The notes: generated by a model from the sequence alone, not told the origin. A stretch of 64,000 bases of DNA from Nonomuraea turcica (GCF_030718205.1 NZ_JAUZQF010000020.1:62001-126000), one strand, 5' to 3'. Positions 24,353 to 33,996 are shown, numbered from the stretch's first letter. Translations and numbers: made by a program.

Positions 24353-26464
24353 ATGCGACCGGTCACAGATTTGCAGCGGAAGGTGGCGCCGTTCGAGGTC
24401 GTCACCGAGATGACTCCCTCCGGCGACCAGCCGACGGCCATCGCCGAGCTGGAGCGCCGCGTCAAGGCCGGGGAGAAGGACAACGTCCTGCTGGGCGCCA
24501 CCGGCACCGGCAAGACGGCCACGATCGCCTGGCTGATCGAGCGCCTGCAGCGGCCCGCGCTGGTCATGCAACCCAACAAGACGCTCGCCGCCCAGTTCGC
24601 CAACGAGCTGCGGGAGATGCTGCCCAATAATGCGGTGGAATACTTCGTCTCCTATTACGACTACTACCAGCCTGAGGCCTACGTCCCGCAGAGCGACACC
24701 TACATCGAGAAGGACTCCTCGATCAACGACGAGGTCGAGCGGCTGCGCCACTCGGCCACCAACTCGCTGCTGACCCGCAGGGACACGATCGTGGTCGCCT
24801 CCGTGTCCTGCATCTACGGCCTGGGCACGCCGCAGGAATACGTCGACCGCATGGCCAGGCTGCGCGTCGGCATGGACGTCGACCGCGACCAGCTGCTGCG
24901 CCGCCTGGTCGACATGCAGTACACGCGCAACGACCTCGCCTTCACCCGCGGCACGTTCCGGGTGCGCGGCGACACGATCGAGATCATCCCGAAATACGAA
25001 GAGCTCGCCGTGCGCATCGAGATGTTCGGCGACGAGATCGAGAAGCTCTCGACCATGCACCCGCTGACCGGCGAGGTCATCACCGAGGACGAGGAGCTCT
25101 ACATCTTCCCCGCCTCCCACTACGTCGCCGGCGAGGCGCGCATGGCGGCCGCGGTCACGGGCATCGAGGCGGAGCTCGCCGAGCGGCTGTCGGAGCTGGA
25201 GCGGCAGGGCAAACTGCTGGAAGCGCAGCGGCTGCGGATGCGGACCACCTACGACATCGAGATGATGCGGCAGATCGGCACCTGCTCCGGCATCGAAAAC
25301 TACTCGCGCCACATGGACGGGCGCGAGCCCGGCAGCGCGCCCAACACGCTGCTCGACTACTTCCCCGAGGACTTCGTGCTGGTCCTGGACGAGTCGCACC
25401 AGACGGTGCCGCAGATCGGCGCCATGTACGAAGGCGACGCCTCCCGTAAGCGCACGCTGGTCGAGCACGGGTTCCGGCTGCCGTCGGCGCTCGACAACCG
25501 GCCGCTGAAGTGGGAGGAGTTCCTGGAGCGCATCGGCCAGACCGTCTACCTGTCGGCCACGCCGGGACCCTACGAGCTGGGGCGGGCCAAGGGCGAGGTC
25601 GTCGAGCAGGTCATCCGCCCGACCGGCCTGGTCGACCCCGAGATCGTCGTCAAGCCCACCAAGGGCCAGATCGACGACCTGGTCCACGAGATCCGCGACC
25701 GCGCGGACCGCGACGAGCGCGTGCTGGTCACCACGCTGACGAAGAAGATGTCCGAGGATCTGACCGACTACCTCCTGGAGCTCGGCATCCGGGTCCGCTA
25801 CCTGCACAGCGAGGTCGACACGCTGCGCCGCATCGAGCTGCTGCGCGAGCTGCGCACCGGCGAGTTCGACGTGCTCGTCGGCATCAACCTGCTGCGCGAG
25901 GGCCTCGACCTGCCCGAGGTGTCGCTGGTGGCGATCCTGGACGCCGACAAGGAGGGCTTCCTGCGCTCCGAGACGTCCCTGATCCAGACCATCGGCCGCG
26001 CCGCCCGTAACGTGTCGGGCCAGGTTCACATGTACGCCGACAAGGTCACCCCGTCGATGGAGCGGGCGATCGACGAGACCAACCGGCGGCGGGCCAAGCA
26101 GGTCGCCTTCAACCAGGCCAACGGCATCGACCCGCAGCCGCTGCGCAAGAAGATCGCCGACATCCTGGACTCGCTGCAGCGCGAGGACGCCGACACCGAC
26201 AAGCTCCTGGGCGGCGGCGGCCGTCAGCAGTCGCGCGGCAAGGCGCCTACGCCGGGGTTCGCGTCGCGGCCGGTCGGGCAGCACGCCAAGGCCATCGCCG
26301 GGGAGATGCCGCGGGCGCAGATGGAGTCGTTGATCGAGTCGCTGACCGAGCAGATGCACCAGTCCGCGGCCGACCTGCAGTTCGAGGTGGCCGCCCGGTT
26401 GCGCGACGAGATCAAGGAGCTCAAGCGCGAGCTCAGGGACATGCGCGAGGCCGGGGTGCAGTAA
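24353..26464 (+). CDS. uvrB: excinuclease ABC subunit B
   Basis: 703 residues. Domain 1a carries Walker A GATGTGKT; the damage-probing beta-hairpin region YYDYYQPEAYVP is present, as are DESHQTVPQ (motif II) and TIGRAARNV (motif VI). The C-terminal UVR motif (DLQFEVAARLRDEIKELK) binds UvrC. UvrB loads on damaged DNA with UvrA and guides UvrC incision. Length is typical for actinobacteria. Confidence 0.98.
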   Translation: MRPVTDLQRKVAPFEVVTEMTPSGDQPTAIAELERRVKAGEKDNVLLGATGTGKTATIAWLIERLQRPALVMQPNKTLAAQFANELREMLPNNAVEYFVSYYDYYQPEAYVPQSDTYIEKDSSINDEVERLRHSATNSLLTRRDTIVVASVSCIYGLGTPQEYVDRMARLRVGMDVDRDQLLRRLVDMQYTRNDLAFTRGTFRVRGDTIEIIPKYEELAVRIEMFGDEIEKLSTMHPLTGEVITEDEELYIFPASHYVAGEARMAAAVTGIEAELAERLSELERQGKLLEAQRLRMRTTYDIEMMRQIGTCSGIENYSRHMDGREPGSAPNTLLDYFPEDFVLVLDESHQTVPQIGAMYEGDASRKRTLVEHGFRLPSALDNRPLKWEEFLERIGQTVYLSATPGPYELGRAKGEVVEQVIRPTGLVDPEIVVKPTKGQIDDLVHEIRDRADRDERVLVTTLTKKMSEDLTDYLLELGIRVRYLHSEVDTLRRIELLRELRTGEFDVLVGINLLREGLDLPEVSLVAILDADKEGFLRSETSLIQTIGRAARNVSGQVHMYADKVTPSMERAIDETNRRRAKQVAFNQANGIDPQPLRKKIADILDSLQREDADTDKLLGGGGRQQSRGKAPTPGFASRPVGQHAKAIAGEMPRAQMESLIESLTEQMHQSAADLQFEVAARLRDEIKELKRELRDMREAGVQ

Positions 26465-26569
26465 GGGGTTCCTGGCCTGGGCAAACGTGCTCAGGGAGAT
26501 CGTCGCGCCGGTCGGTGGTGCAGCTGCGCGCCGCCGGGTCGGCTGAGAGGCGGCCGGCGCGACAGGGGC

Positions 26570-27331
26570 CTAGGGGAGAAGGGTCCTGAGCGTCTGCGCG
26601 AAGGCCTCCGGGTTGTCCAGCATGATGTTGTGACCGGACTCGGGAATGCCGAGGACCTGGACGCCGGCCGCGCGCAGGCCGTCGGCCGCCTCCGGCGGGT
26701 CGCCCTCCGGGTGCAGGAAGGCGCGGGGGATCGTCAGGGCCTTGAGCATCTCGCGCATCGTGGGGTCGGTGCCTTGGGCGAGGCTGACGGCCGTGCGGTG
26801 CAGGCCGCGCAGGTCCGCCAGCCGCATCGTGGACCACCAGTGCGGTCCCACCCGGTCGCGCACCTCCTTCCACCCGTGCGCGACGAACTCCTCCTCCGTG
26901 TAGCTCGCGATACCGCTGCTGCCGGGCCGTACGGGAATCGGGGAGTATGGGTCCAGGTTGGCGTCCACAAGGATCAGGTTGGCGACCAGCTCTGGGTGGT
27001 GGGCGGCCAGGACGATGGCCACCGCCCCGCCCATGCTGTGCGCGATCATCGACGCCCCCGCGACCCCCGCCTTGCCCAGCGCCTCGGCCAACGCGTCCGC
27101 GTGGGCTTCGAGCGTGTAGGGGAAGTCCTGCGGCCGGTCGCTGATGCCGAAACCGAGCAGGTCGATCAGGAGGGAGCGGTGGCGCGCCAGGAGGGGATGG
27201 GCGGCGACCTCCGCGTAGTAGGGGGCGGAGGTGGCGCCGAGGCCGTGAACGTAGACACGGGCCGGCTCCGCGCCCGGCAACTCTACCCAGCGCATGCGAG
27301 CGCCGCTGGGGTGGACGATGGCATCATGCAT
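26570..27331 (-). CDS. alpha/beta hydrolase
   Basis: 253 residues. ATG 27331 is chosen because GAGGAG lies upstream and the sequence before it is not conserved-looking. Oxyanion motif HGLGATS, nucleophile elbow AHSMGG (Ser) and catalytic His in SGHNIM are present. The substrate is unknown. It is divergent from a PadR regulator with a shared 58-base control region, so it is probably the regulator's main target. Confidence 0.85.
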   Translation of the reverse strand: MHDAIVHPSGARMRWVELPGAEPARVYVHGLGATSAPYYAEVAAHPLLARHRSLLIDLLGFGISDRPQDFPYTLEAHADALAEALGKAGVAGASMIAHSMGGAVAIVLAAHHPELVANLILVDANLDPYSPIPVRPGSSGIASYTEEEFVAHGWKEVRDRVGPHWWSTMRLADLRGLHRTAVSLAQGTDPTMREMLKALTIPRAFLHPEGDPPEAADGLRAAGVQVLGIPESGHNIMLDNPEAFAQTLRTLLP

Positions 27332-27346
27332 GGCGGTCTCCTCATG

Positions 27347-27372
27347 TATCGGGGCCAATATATATCGGTCCC
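27347..27372. promoter_or_regulatory. repeat-rich control region between hydrolase and padR genes
   Basis: TATCGGGGCC (27347-27356) and TATCGGTCCC (27363-27372) are direct repeats 16 bases apart, separated by an AT-rich AATATA. GGTCCCGAGGTAT on the right also mirrors TATCGGGGCC imperfectly. The arrangement suits a dimeric PadR repressor binding over both promoters. Confidence 0.5.
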
Positions 27373-27389
27373 GAGGTATGATCGTCGTC

Positions 27390-27923
27390 ATGCTGGAGCT
27401 GGCGATACTCGGGTTCCTCAGAGATAGGCCACTACACGGATACGACCTGCGTAAACGTGTGGCGGCCCTGATGGGGCACGTGCGCCCGGTGGCCGATGGC
27501 ACGCTCTACCCGGCGATCAAACGGATGGCCGCGGCCGGATGGCTCGTCAGGAAGGATGAACCAGGGGCTGCGGCCGCGCCTCGCCGCATGCTCTACCTGA
27601 CGGACGAGGGTCGTGCAGAGCTGGAGCGGCGGCTGCGGGAGCCGGACGATCTCGACATCAGCGATGAGAACCGGTGGTTCACGTTGCTGGCGTTCCTCCG
27701 CCATCTGGACGAGCCGAAGGAGCAAGGGGCCGTGCTGCGCAGGCGGCTGGCGTTCCTGGAAGAGCCGACCAGCTTCTTCTACGACGGCGACCGGCCGATG
27801 GCGGCCGAGGAGTTCGGGGATCCGTTCCGGCAGGGGCTGCTGACCATCGCCCACGCCACGAGCCAGGCCGAGCTGGCCTGGCTCCGCGCCACCATCGACG
27901 CCCTGGACGGTTCGCCGGCCTGA
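27390..27923 (+). CDS. PadR-family transcriptional regulator
   Basis: 177 residues. The winged-helix domain opens with the family signature MLELAILGFLRDRPLHGYDL, and GTLYPAIKRMAAAGWLVR is the recognition helix and wing. A Vir_C-like helical C-terminal half (about 95-177) serves dimerisation. ATG 27390 is chosen on the family start; ATG 27378 gives four more residues. Probably a repressor of the divergent hydrolase and of itself, responding to an aromatic or lipophilic effector; that is inference. Confidence 0.88.
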   Translation: MLELAILGFLRDRPLHGYDLRKRVAALMGHVRPVADGTLYPAIKRMAAAGWLVRKDEPGAAAAPRRMLYLTDEGRAELERRLREPDDLDISDENRWFTLLAFLRHLDEPKEQGAVLRRRLAFLEEPTSFFYDGDRPMAAEEFGDPFRQGLLTIAHATSQAELAWLRATIDALDGSPA

Positions 27924-28091
27924 CGTGCTGTCGCCCGCACGTCGCCGGACACCCGCCGTCGCATTGCCGCAGATAGGCCGCCGCACATCGAGCAGTCCCG
28001 CACAGGAGGATGGCGATCCTGCTCGAGTGGCGAGGTCGGGAGGGTGCCGCCGCCCGCAGGCGTGTGGCAGGCGGTCCCTGCCGGGAATGGG

Positions 28092-28976
28092 CTAGGGGGT
28101 GATTCCGGCCTCCGTGCGCAGGAGGTCGGCGAGGGAGTCCGGGTCGGCGGCCGTGACGCCCTTGGCGGCGAACCAGGTGGCGACGTTGCGGGCGTCGCGG
28201 TCCAGGAACGACGGTCCCGTCGGGTGGGCGATGACGTCCACGATCTGCGGCAGGTCGATGATCACCAGACGGCCGTCGTGCACCAGCAGGTTGTACGGGG
28301 ACAGGTCGCCGTGGGCCAGGCCCTCGCCGGCCAGGGTGACCATGGCTTCGACCAATTGCTTCCACAGGTCATTCAGGCCGTCGGACACCTGGGCGAGGCG
28401 AGGGGCCGCGTATCCGTCCGGAGATCCGATGAACTCCTGCAGGATCTCCGTCCCCACGATCTGCACCGGGTACGGCACCGGAACCCCCAGCTCCCACAAC
28501 CTGCACAACGCCCCGAACTCGGCCACCGCCCACTGAGCGGCGATCGCCTGCCTTCCGAAGGCGGTGCGGCTGGCCATGGCCCGGTTCATGCGGTTGTCGC
28601 GGGTCCTGCGGCCCTCCAGGTAGCCGGAGTCGCGGTGGAAGAGGCGATGCTCGGCGGAGCGGTATCGCTTGGCGGCCAGCAGGCACACCCGATCCGTGCC
28701 CGGCACGCCACGGGAGATCAGATGGACGTCGGCTTCCTTGCCGGTCTTGAGCACGCCGTGCTCGGAGTCGACGGCTGCCAGCTCGGTGACCAGCCAGTCG
28801 GGGTATGGACGGGGACCCTTCTCGGTGGGCGTGCTCTGGTCCCAGGTGGACCAGCGATCACCCTCGGGCGGGCTGTCATCGGCGATGGTGGTGTCGGGAG
28901 TGCTCTCGAGCCATGCGATGTCGTCGGCGTCGAGGGCGTGCTTGCCGCGGGTGCGGTGCTGCGAGTGCTTCGGCAC
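28092..28976 (-). CDS. RIO-type atypical protein kinase
   Basis: 294 residues. After a ~70-residue hydrophilic N terminus come the ATP-binding strand GKEADVHL, Lys in LAAKRY, the catalytic loop HGDLSPYNLLVHDG (Asp, Asn) and the metal-binding IDLPQ in place of DFG. These are RIO1 features; bacterial members have poorly known targets. Monocistronic, with a 168-base gap to the padR gene in which no feature was seen. Confidence 0.88.
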   Translation of the reverse strand: MPKHSQHRTRGKHALDADDIAWLESTPDTTIADDSPPEGDRWSTWDQSTPTEKGPRPYPDWLVTELAAVDSEHGVLKTGKEADVHLISRGVPGTDRVCLLAAKRYRSAEHRLFHRDSGYLEGRRTRDNRMNRAMASRTAFGRQAIAAQWAVAEFGALCRLWELGVPVPYPVQIVGTEILQEFIGSPDGYAAPRLAQVSDGLNDLWKQLVEAMVTLAGEGLAHGDLSPYNLLVHDGRLVIIDLPQIVDVIAHPTGPSFLDRDARNVATWFAAKGVTAADPDSLADLLRTEAGITP

Positions 28977-29398
28977 GGTGGGATTGCTCCAGAGATGAGG
29001 CCCACCGGCGCGTCGATCGGGTCAGCTCAGCGGACGCCCGGCGGGAAGGAATGAGGACGCGGAAAACGGCACGCGAACAGTCGTCGTCACGGTCTCACCC
29101 TCCCTTCGCGTCGCGGCGAACGATCAACGTGGATGAGTATGCCGGGGTGGCTCCGGGCGCCGCAACCGATTATCCGCGCCCTGACGGTCTTGCTGGGGAC
29201 GGCTTCACCGAGCTCATTTCCGGGGGTTCGTGCGGCGGTGGCATCAGGCGGCAGGACCTCCGGACGGCGGGAAGCCGCCCGATAAAGCGGATGCGGCGGC
29301 TGTGAAGCGGCTTGTAGCGTCTGCGGACATGCGGCGATGCGGGATGTGCGATCACTGGGAGCCGGCGGGGGCCTGCTTGTAGCCGGTGCGCCAGGCTG
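28977..29398. other. 422-base intergenic region without a recognised gene
   Basis: Lies between the divergent RIO-kinase gene and the zinc-ribbon protein gene. Short open frames occur, including one at 29329-29382 that encodes a 17-residue peptide beginning MRRCGMCDHW with a CxxC pair. None has convincing support. No promoter pair, repeat or RNA structure was identified. Confidence 0.5.
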
Positions 29399-29887
29399 GT
29401 GGACGAGATCGTCGAGGAGGGGTGGCGGGCGTTCCTGGAGCGCGAGTTCGACACGACCGAGCCGTCCGACGAGCGGGTCATCGCCGAAATGGTCGTGGAT
29501 GAGCCCGACAAGCACCCCTGGCGCGTGGTCGACGCCGCCTATGATCGGCTGACCTGCGCCGAATGCGGCGACCGGCTCAGCCGGGGCCCGGCCACGTGTG
29601 CCGCCTGCAACCTGGCGCACGGCTTCCGCTACTCGGCCATCGAGATCGACCGCCCGGGCGTTCCGCCGGGAAACGAGCACGCGCTGCGGGTGAACGTGTC
29701 CGTGGCGCGCCGGCCGTACGGGATCTCGGAGTCGGAGGTGCTGCTACGGCGGCTCTCGCTGCCGATCCTGCTCGACGGCCTGCTCCCCACGACGACCCAA
29801 GCCCAGGCCACCAAGGCGATGGCCAACAAGGGCGCCACGGAAGCCGAACTCGCCGCGCTGATCTACGCGGAGTGGGGCCGCGCCTGA
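29399..29887 (+). CDS. hypothetical protein with central zinc ribbon
   Basis: 162 residues from a GTG start that lacks a clear ribosome binding site. CAECGDRLSRGPATCAAC (about 53-70) forms a CxxC...CxxC zinc ribbon. An acidic N-terminal part and an Ala-rich helical C-terminal part flank it. No family is recognised. The start could lie elsewhere, because the first ~10 residues are not distinctive. Confidence 0.6.
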   Translation: MDEIVEEGWRAFLEREFDTTEPSDERVIAEMVVDEPDKHPWRVVDAAYDRLTCAECGDRLSRGPATCAACNLAHGFRYSAIEIDRPGVPPGNEHALRVNVSVARRPYGISESEVLLRRLSLPILLDGLLPTTTQAQATKAMANKGATEAELAALIYAEWGRA

Positions 29888-29934
29888 TCCGGCGGCTTCA
29901 CGCGACGCCTTCATGGTGCCGCGTTGAGTAGCCG

Positions 29935-30540
29935 TCAGGGGAGGTCTTTGCGTTCCTCCATCGACCGGCGGTAGAGCTCGTCGATCTCCTCCAGCGGGTC
30001 CGGCGCCCGGCGGCGGGCCTCGATCTCCAGGTCCGTGCGGGAGGTGAGGTCGGCGATGCCGGAGGACGTGTGGTGGACCTGGTCGCCGAGGAGGTCGGCG
30101 CGGATGCGGGCGCACATGGCCGTCAGCTTGGCCTGGTGTTCGCGCAGCCGGTCCAGGGTGGCGTGGTCGATGTACGGTGACACGCGCCGCTGCTGGGCGT
30201 ACATGCCGAGCTGGCCGTCGTGCACGTTGGCCTGTGCCTCGAGGTCGGCCAGAAGCCGCGGCAGGTCGCCGAGACCCCATCCCTGATGCTGCGCCTGCTC
30301 GACCGCCTGGCGGGTGAGCGACACCTCGCGGCGCAGGTCGAGGCGGAGGCGCTCGACCTCGGCGGCGTCGCCCGTGCCCATCGCGTTGACATGCGTGCTC
30401 AGCCGCGTCGCGGCCTCCTTGGCCTTGCCTGCCGCCTTCTTGCCCAGCTTGACCAGCAGGTAGACGCCGACGCCCGTCAGCAGCAGGAGGAACGCCAGGA
30501 TCACTAGCACGATGACAAGGACTTCGCCGATCTTCGCCAC
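29935..30540 (-). CDS. single-pass membrane protein with coiled-coil domain
   Basis: 201 residues from GTG 30540, chosen because the transmembrane helix (VLVIVLVILAFLLLLTGVGVYLLV, about 7-30) begins just after it and GGGG precedes it. A Lys/Ala-rich stretch then leads into a ~150-residue charged helical region. No known family or motif. The topology suggests an N-terminal anchor with a cytoplasmic helical domain. Confidence 0.65.
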   Translation of the reverse strand: MAKIGEVLVIVLVILAFLLLLTGVGVYLLVKLGKKAAGKAKEAATRLSTHVNAMGTGDAAEVERLRLDLRREVSLTRQAVEQAQHQGWGLGDLPRLLADLEAQANVHDGQLGMYAQQRRVSPYIDHATLDRLREHQAKLTAMCARIRADLLGDQVHHTSSGIADLTSRTDLEIEARRRAPDPLEEIDELYRRSMEERKDLP

Positions 30541-30678
30541 CCCCTGTTGGTGTTGATGCCTAGAGGATAGTGCGCCGGAGCGGTCTTGGCGCGCACGACC
30601 AAGCAAGCCCTTGATACAACCGGAATGCTGTGTTTCAGTTCACATGGTCGCGGCTCAGGGCGGAAGGGGCTGTTGCGG

Positions 30679-31440
30679 GTGCTTGACGGCAAGGTTGTGA
30701 TCATTACCGGTGGTGCGAGGGGGATGGGGGCGGCGACCGCGCGGCGGTGCGTCGCGGCCGGTGCGCGGGTCGTGGTCACCGACGTGCTCGTGGAGGAGGG
30801 TACGGCCACGGCCAAGGAGCTCGACGCCCGGTTCATCCCGCACGACGTGACGAGCGAGGAGCAGTGGGCGCAGGTGGTCGCGCGGACCGTGGAGGAGTTC
30901 GGGCGGCTCGACGGCCTGGTGAACAACGCCGGCATCGCCACCATGGTGCCCATCGAGCAGCAGCCGCTGGAGGAGTTCCAGCGGGTGCTCCAGGTCAACC
31001 TGGTCGGGGTCTTCCTGGGGCTCAAGTCCGTGGCAGGTGCCATGCGGACCTCGGGTGGCGGCGCCATCGTCAACCTGTCCTCGGTCGCGGGGCTCTTCGC
31101 CTTGCCGGGTACGGGCGGGTACGGCGCGTCCAAGTGGGGTGTGCGCGGCCTCACCAAGATCGCCGCCTTGGAGTTCGGCAAGGACCGCATCAGGGTCAAC
31201 TCCGTGCATCCGGGCATGATCGTCACCCCCATGACCCAGGGGTTCGGCGCCGTGTCGGGCGAGGGCACCTTCCCCCTGGCCCCGGCCGGGCGGTGGGGTG
31301 AGCCGGAGGAGGTCGCGGAGGCGATCGTGTTCCTGCTGTCCGACGCCGCCTCGTACGTCACCGGCGCCGAGCTCGCCGTCGACGGCGGCTGGACGGCAGG
31401 GGAGTCGGCGCTGCTGCCCCGGTCGGAAGAGGTGGGGTGA
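30679..31440 (+). CDS. short-chain dehydrogenase/reductase
   Basis: 253 residues from GTG 30679. The Rossmann motif TGGARGMG (TGxxxGxG), NNAG, the catalytic Ser in NLSSVAG and the YGASK active site are present, as is the PG element in NSVHPGMIVT. Most similar in layout to classical SDRs acting on hydroxysteroid-like or cyclic alcohols; the substrate is unknown. A hydrolase gene follows three bases later, so the two probably act in one catabolic step pair. Confidence 0.88.
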   Translation: MLDGKVVIITGGARGMGAATARRCVAAGARVVVTDVLVEEGTATAKELDARFIPHDVTSEEQWAQVVARTVEEFGRLDGLVNNAGIATMVPIEQQPLEEFQRVLQVNLVGVFLGLKSVAGAMRTSGGGAIVNLSSVAGLFALPGTGGYGASKWGVRGLTKIAALEFGKDRIRVNSVHPGMIVTPMTQGFGAVSGEGTFPLAPAGRWGEPEEVAEAIVFLLSDAASYVTGAELAVDGGWTAGESALLPRSEEVG

Positions 31441-31443
31441 GCC

Positions 31444-32250
31444 ATGCCGTACGCGGACGTCGGCGACGACATCAGACTCTTCTACACCGACGACGGGAGC
31501 GGCGACGGGCCGCCGCTGCTGCTCGTCCATGGCTGGGGGACCGACTCGCACCAATGGTCCTGGCACATCGACGCGCTGGCGGCCGCTGGACGCCGGGTGA
31601 TCGCCGCCGACCTGCGCGGGCACGGCTACTCCTCGGTCCCGGCGACGGGCAACACGCCCCGCATGATGGCCGAGGACCTGAACGCCCTGCTCGACCGCCT
31701 CGGCATCCCCCAGGTCGTCGCCGTCGGGCACTCGATGGGTGGCCAGGTGGTGTCGATCCTGGCCGTCGAGCACCCGGATCGGGTACGCGCGCTGGTCGCC
31801 CTCGACCCGGGTTACGGCATCACCGACGACATCGCCCAGGGGTTCCCCCAGATGATCGAGGGCCTGCGCGGCGAGCAGCCGCACGTGGTCGCCGAGGCGA
31901 TCGACGAGTGGTGCACGAACGCCGCCACGCCCGCCGTCATCCGCCGCTGGCACAAGCGCAGGCTGTACGGCATGGCGCCGCACGTGCTCGCCCAGGCGTT
32001 CGAGGCCATGTTCACCGAGCCGGACGCCATCGGCGTGCGGCCGGCCAGCGACGACTATCTGGCCCGCAGGCGGTGCCCGGTGTTGTCGATCTGGGCCGAT
32101 CCTGGCCGCGCGAGCTGGGAGGCGGGCCTGCTCAAGGTGCCGAAGTCGAAGGTCGTGTGCTGGGAGGGCTCCAGCCATCGGCTGCACGAGGAGCGCCCGG
32201 CCGAGTTCGTGCACCTCGTGGGTGGGTGGTTGCGGAGACTGCGCGGGTGA
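31444..32250 (+). CDS. alpha/beta hydrolase
   Basis: 268 residues. Oxyanion HGWGTDSHQW, nucleophile elbow VGHSMGGQ, acid in WADPG and catalytic His in GSSHRLHEE. This resembles esterases or C-C hydrolases of the haloperoxidase-like group. It is co-transcribed with the SDR gene three bases upstream. A strong hairpin follows the stop codon. Confidence 0.87.
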   Translation: MPYADVGDDIRLFYTDDGSGDGPPLLLVHGWGTDSHQWSWHIDALAAAGRRVIAADLRGHGYSSVPATGNTPRMMAEDLNALLDRLGIPQVVAVGHSMGGQVVSILAVEHPDRVRALVALDPGYGITDDIAQGFPQMIEGLRGEQPHVVAEAIDEWCTNAATPAVIRRWHKRRLYGMAPHVLAQAFEAMFTEPDAIGVRPASDDYLARRRCPVLSIWADPGRASWEAGLLKVPKSKVVCWEGSSHRLHEERPAEFVHLVGGWLRRLRG

Positions 32251-32251
32251 G

Positions 32252-32281
32252 GGGCCCGGCGGTGCGGAGGCCGCCGGGCCC
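32252..32281. terminator. hairpin terminator after the SDR-hydrolase operon
   Basis: GGGCCCGGCGG and CCGCCGGGCCC form a perfect 11-bp stem with an eight-base loop, directly after the stop codon. There is no T-run, as is common in GC-rich actinobacteria. The convergent DUF4126 gene ends 129 bases further on. Confidence 0.75.
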
Positions 32282-32409
32282 TCGGCCGTGTGAGCGTGCC
32301 AGGGTCGGGGGCCACGGTGGCGCTCACACGTCTTGCGGTTGTTCGCTAACCGGGATCACCGTACGAGGCGCGGGAGGGGTGGCGGATCAGCCCGCAGGGG
32401 GAGTGGAGG

Positions 32410-33015
32410 TCAACCCGGAGGCTGACTTCGGGCGGCTCGGCGGCGGGCGCGGAAACGGCGTACCCGCCTGAACAGCCACCAGGCCAGGACGGCGAGCACC
32501 AGCAACGCGACGATCACCAGGATCGGGGCGAACACCGCGATCAGGCTCATGCCGAGCGACCCCGCGTCCTCCGCCGTGCTCACCACCGGAGCCCCGACGC
32601 CTGCCGTGCCCGCGTTGACCACGGGGCGGGCCGCCGCCTTCATCGCGTGCACGGCCAGCGCCACGACGATGCCCAGGAGCCAGCCCACCCACGGGTTCTC
32701 CGTCATCCACGTGGACTGCTCCAGTTCGGCGGCGGCGTTCGTGGCCGAGAAGACCACGCCGCCGGAGGCCGGGCGGATCACAGTCTGGATGGCGTCGTTG
32801 ACGCTGTCGACGGCGGGGACCTTGTCGAGGACCATCTCCGCGGCCAGCAGCACCGCGATCACCGTGAGCACGCCCCAGTTCGACAGCCAGGAGTAGCCGT
32901 CGGGCAGCTTCACGGCGTCGGTGACGTTGGACAAGACACCCACCACCAGGAGCGGGATGTAGGCGTTCAAACCGGCGGCCGTGGACAGGCCCAGACCGGT
33001 CAATGCGGCAAGCAT
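32410..33015 (-). CDS. DUF4126-family membrane protein
   Basis: 201 residues. The start MLAALTGLGLSTAAGLNAYIPLLVV is characteristic of DUF4126, with about five hydrophobic segments and a Arg-rich C terminus after the last helix. Function unknown. It is followed (in genome coordinates) by the choline-kinase-like gene on the same strand, which ends 19 bases before the DUF4126 start. Confidence 0.83.
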   Translation of the reverse strand: MLAALTGLGLSTAAGLNAYIPLLVVGVLSNVTDAVKLPDGYSWLSNWGVLTVIAVLLAAEMVLDKVPAVDSVNDAIQTVIRPASGGVVFSATNAAAELEQSTWMTENPWVGWLLGIVVALAVHAMKAAARPVVNAGTAGVGAPVVSTAEDAGSLGMSLIAVFAPILVIVALLVLAVLAWWLFRRVRRFRARRRAARSQPPG

Positions 33016-33034
33016 GTCACCAAGTCTGCCCGGC

Positions 33035-33940
33035 CTAGTCCGAACGTGCGGCCTCGTCCATGAGGGACGTCAGCTGGGGCCCGGTGAACTCGGCCACCGC
33101 CCGCTCGTACTTCTCCATCCCCCACGACCAGAAGTCGAAGTCGATGCTCTCGTTGGCGCCGTCCTGGATCGAGGCCCACAATGTCCAGCCGTACTTGGAC
33201 ATGAGGCCGAGCAGGCGGGCGCGGGCGATCTTGTTGCGGAGCCGGCGGCCGTAGTAGGCGGTGACGAGCTCCTCCAGGTGGCCGAGCGGCAGGTCGGACT
33301 CGCTCCAGACGTTGCCGAGCTCGAAGCAGGGGTCGTTGTTCCCGGAGTACTCGTAGTCGATCAGCCAGAGGCGCTCGCCGTCGTCGAGGATGTTGCCCGG
33401 CAGCAGGTCGTTGTTACAGGGGACGGTGCCTTCGTCGCGCACAGCCAGACATTTCCGGATTTCAGCGACAGTGGGCATGAAGTCGAGATATTTGGCAGGA
33501 AGCCGGAAGCCGCGAGTCTGGACGATCTCCAGGTAGCGCTGCTGGACGTCGAACATGTCGAAGTCGCGCACGAACCGCGGCCCTGCGTGCAGCCGCCGGC
33601 ACGCCTGCGCCACGCGCGGTAGGTTCGCCGGATCCCGCAGGTCGGCCTCCGTGTACGTCCGCCCCGGCACGAACCCCACGACCAGCACCCCGAGCTCGGG
33701 CAGGTATGCGTGCACCGGCGCCCCCACCCCGGCGGCGGCCGCCGCGACCGAGTTCGCGTGCTCGGCGTCCCTGTCGATGGCCAGCAGCGCCCCGTCGCTG
33801 GCCCACACGCGCGCCACGTAAGCCCCATCGGGCGTGACGACCTTGTAGTTGTGGTTGGTCAGCCCGCCGGGCAACTCCTCGACGGTCCGCGGCACGCCGG
33901 ACAGCAGCGGGATACGATCGAGCACCTCGGGCACGGCCAT
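33035..33940 (-). CDS. choline/aminoglycoside-phosphotransferase-like kinase
   Basis: 301 residues. GGLTNHNYKV is the nucleotide-binding loop, CNNDLLPGNIL the catalytic loop (usual HxDxxxxN, with His replaced by Asn) and LIDYEYSGNNDP the metal-binding motif. This pattern is typical of choline/ethanolamine kinase-like proteins. The gene is divergent from a dimethylglycine-dehydrogenase-like gene, which hints at choline or methylated-amine metabolism. ATG 33940 is chosen because TAGCAT (minus strand, 33946-33951) lies five bases upstream; the long open frame beyond it is antisense to the neighbour. Confidence 0.82.
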   Translation of the reverse strand: MAVPEVLDRIPLLSGVPRTVEELPGGLTNHNYKVVTPDGAYVARVWASDGALLAIDRDAEHANSVAAAAAGVGAPVHAYLPELGVLVVGFVPGRTYTEADLRDPANLPRVAQACRRLHAGPRFVRDFDMFDVQQRYLEIVQTRGFRLPAKYLDFMPTVAEIRKCLAVRDEGTVPCNNDLLPGNILDDGERLWLIDYEYSGNNDPCFELGNVWSESDLPLGHLEELVTAYYGRRLRNKIARARLLGLMSKYGWTLWASIQDGANESIDFDFWSWGMEKYERAVAEFTGPQLTSLMDEAARSD

Positions 33941-33996
33941 GCTCGATGCTAGGACGACCCGCGCTAAACGGTCTAGACCTTTTACGGCGTGGCGGC

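Noticed and set aside
23183..26359. A 1,058-codon minus-strand frame over the ABC permease and uvrB
   Set aside because: It is the mirror of conserved plus-strand genes and has no recognisable domain.
27679..28365. A 228-codon minus-strand frame over padR and the adjacent gap
   Set aside because: It overlaps two supported genes and its translation is Arg/Pro/Ala-rich without motifs.
29087..29680. A 197-codon minus-strand frame in and after the 28977-29398 gap
   Set aside because: It has no recognisable motif and runs antisense to the zinc-ribbon protein's CxxC region.
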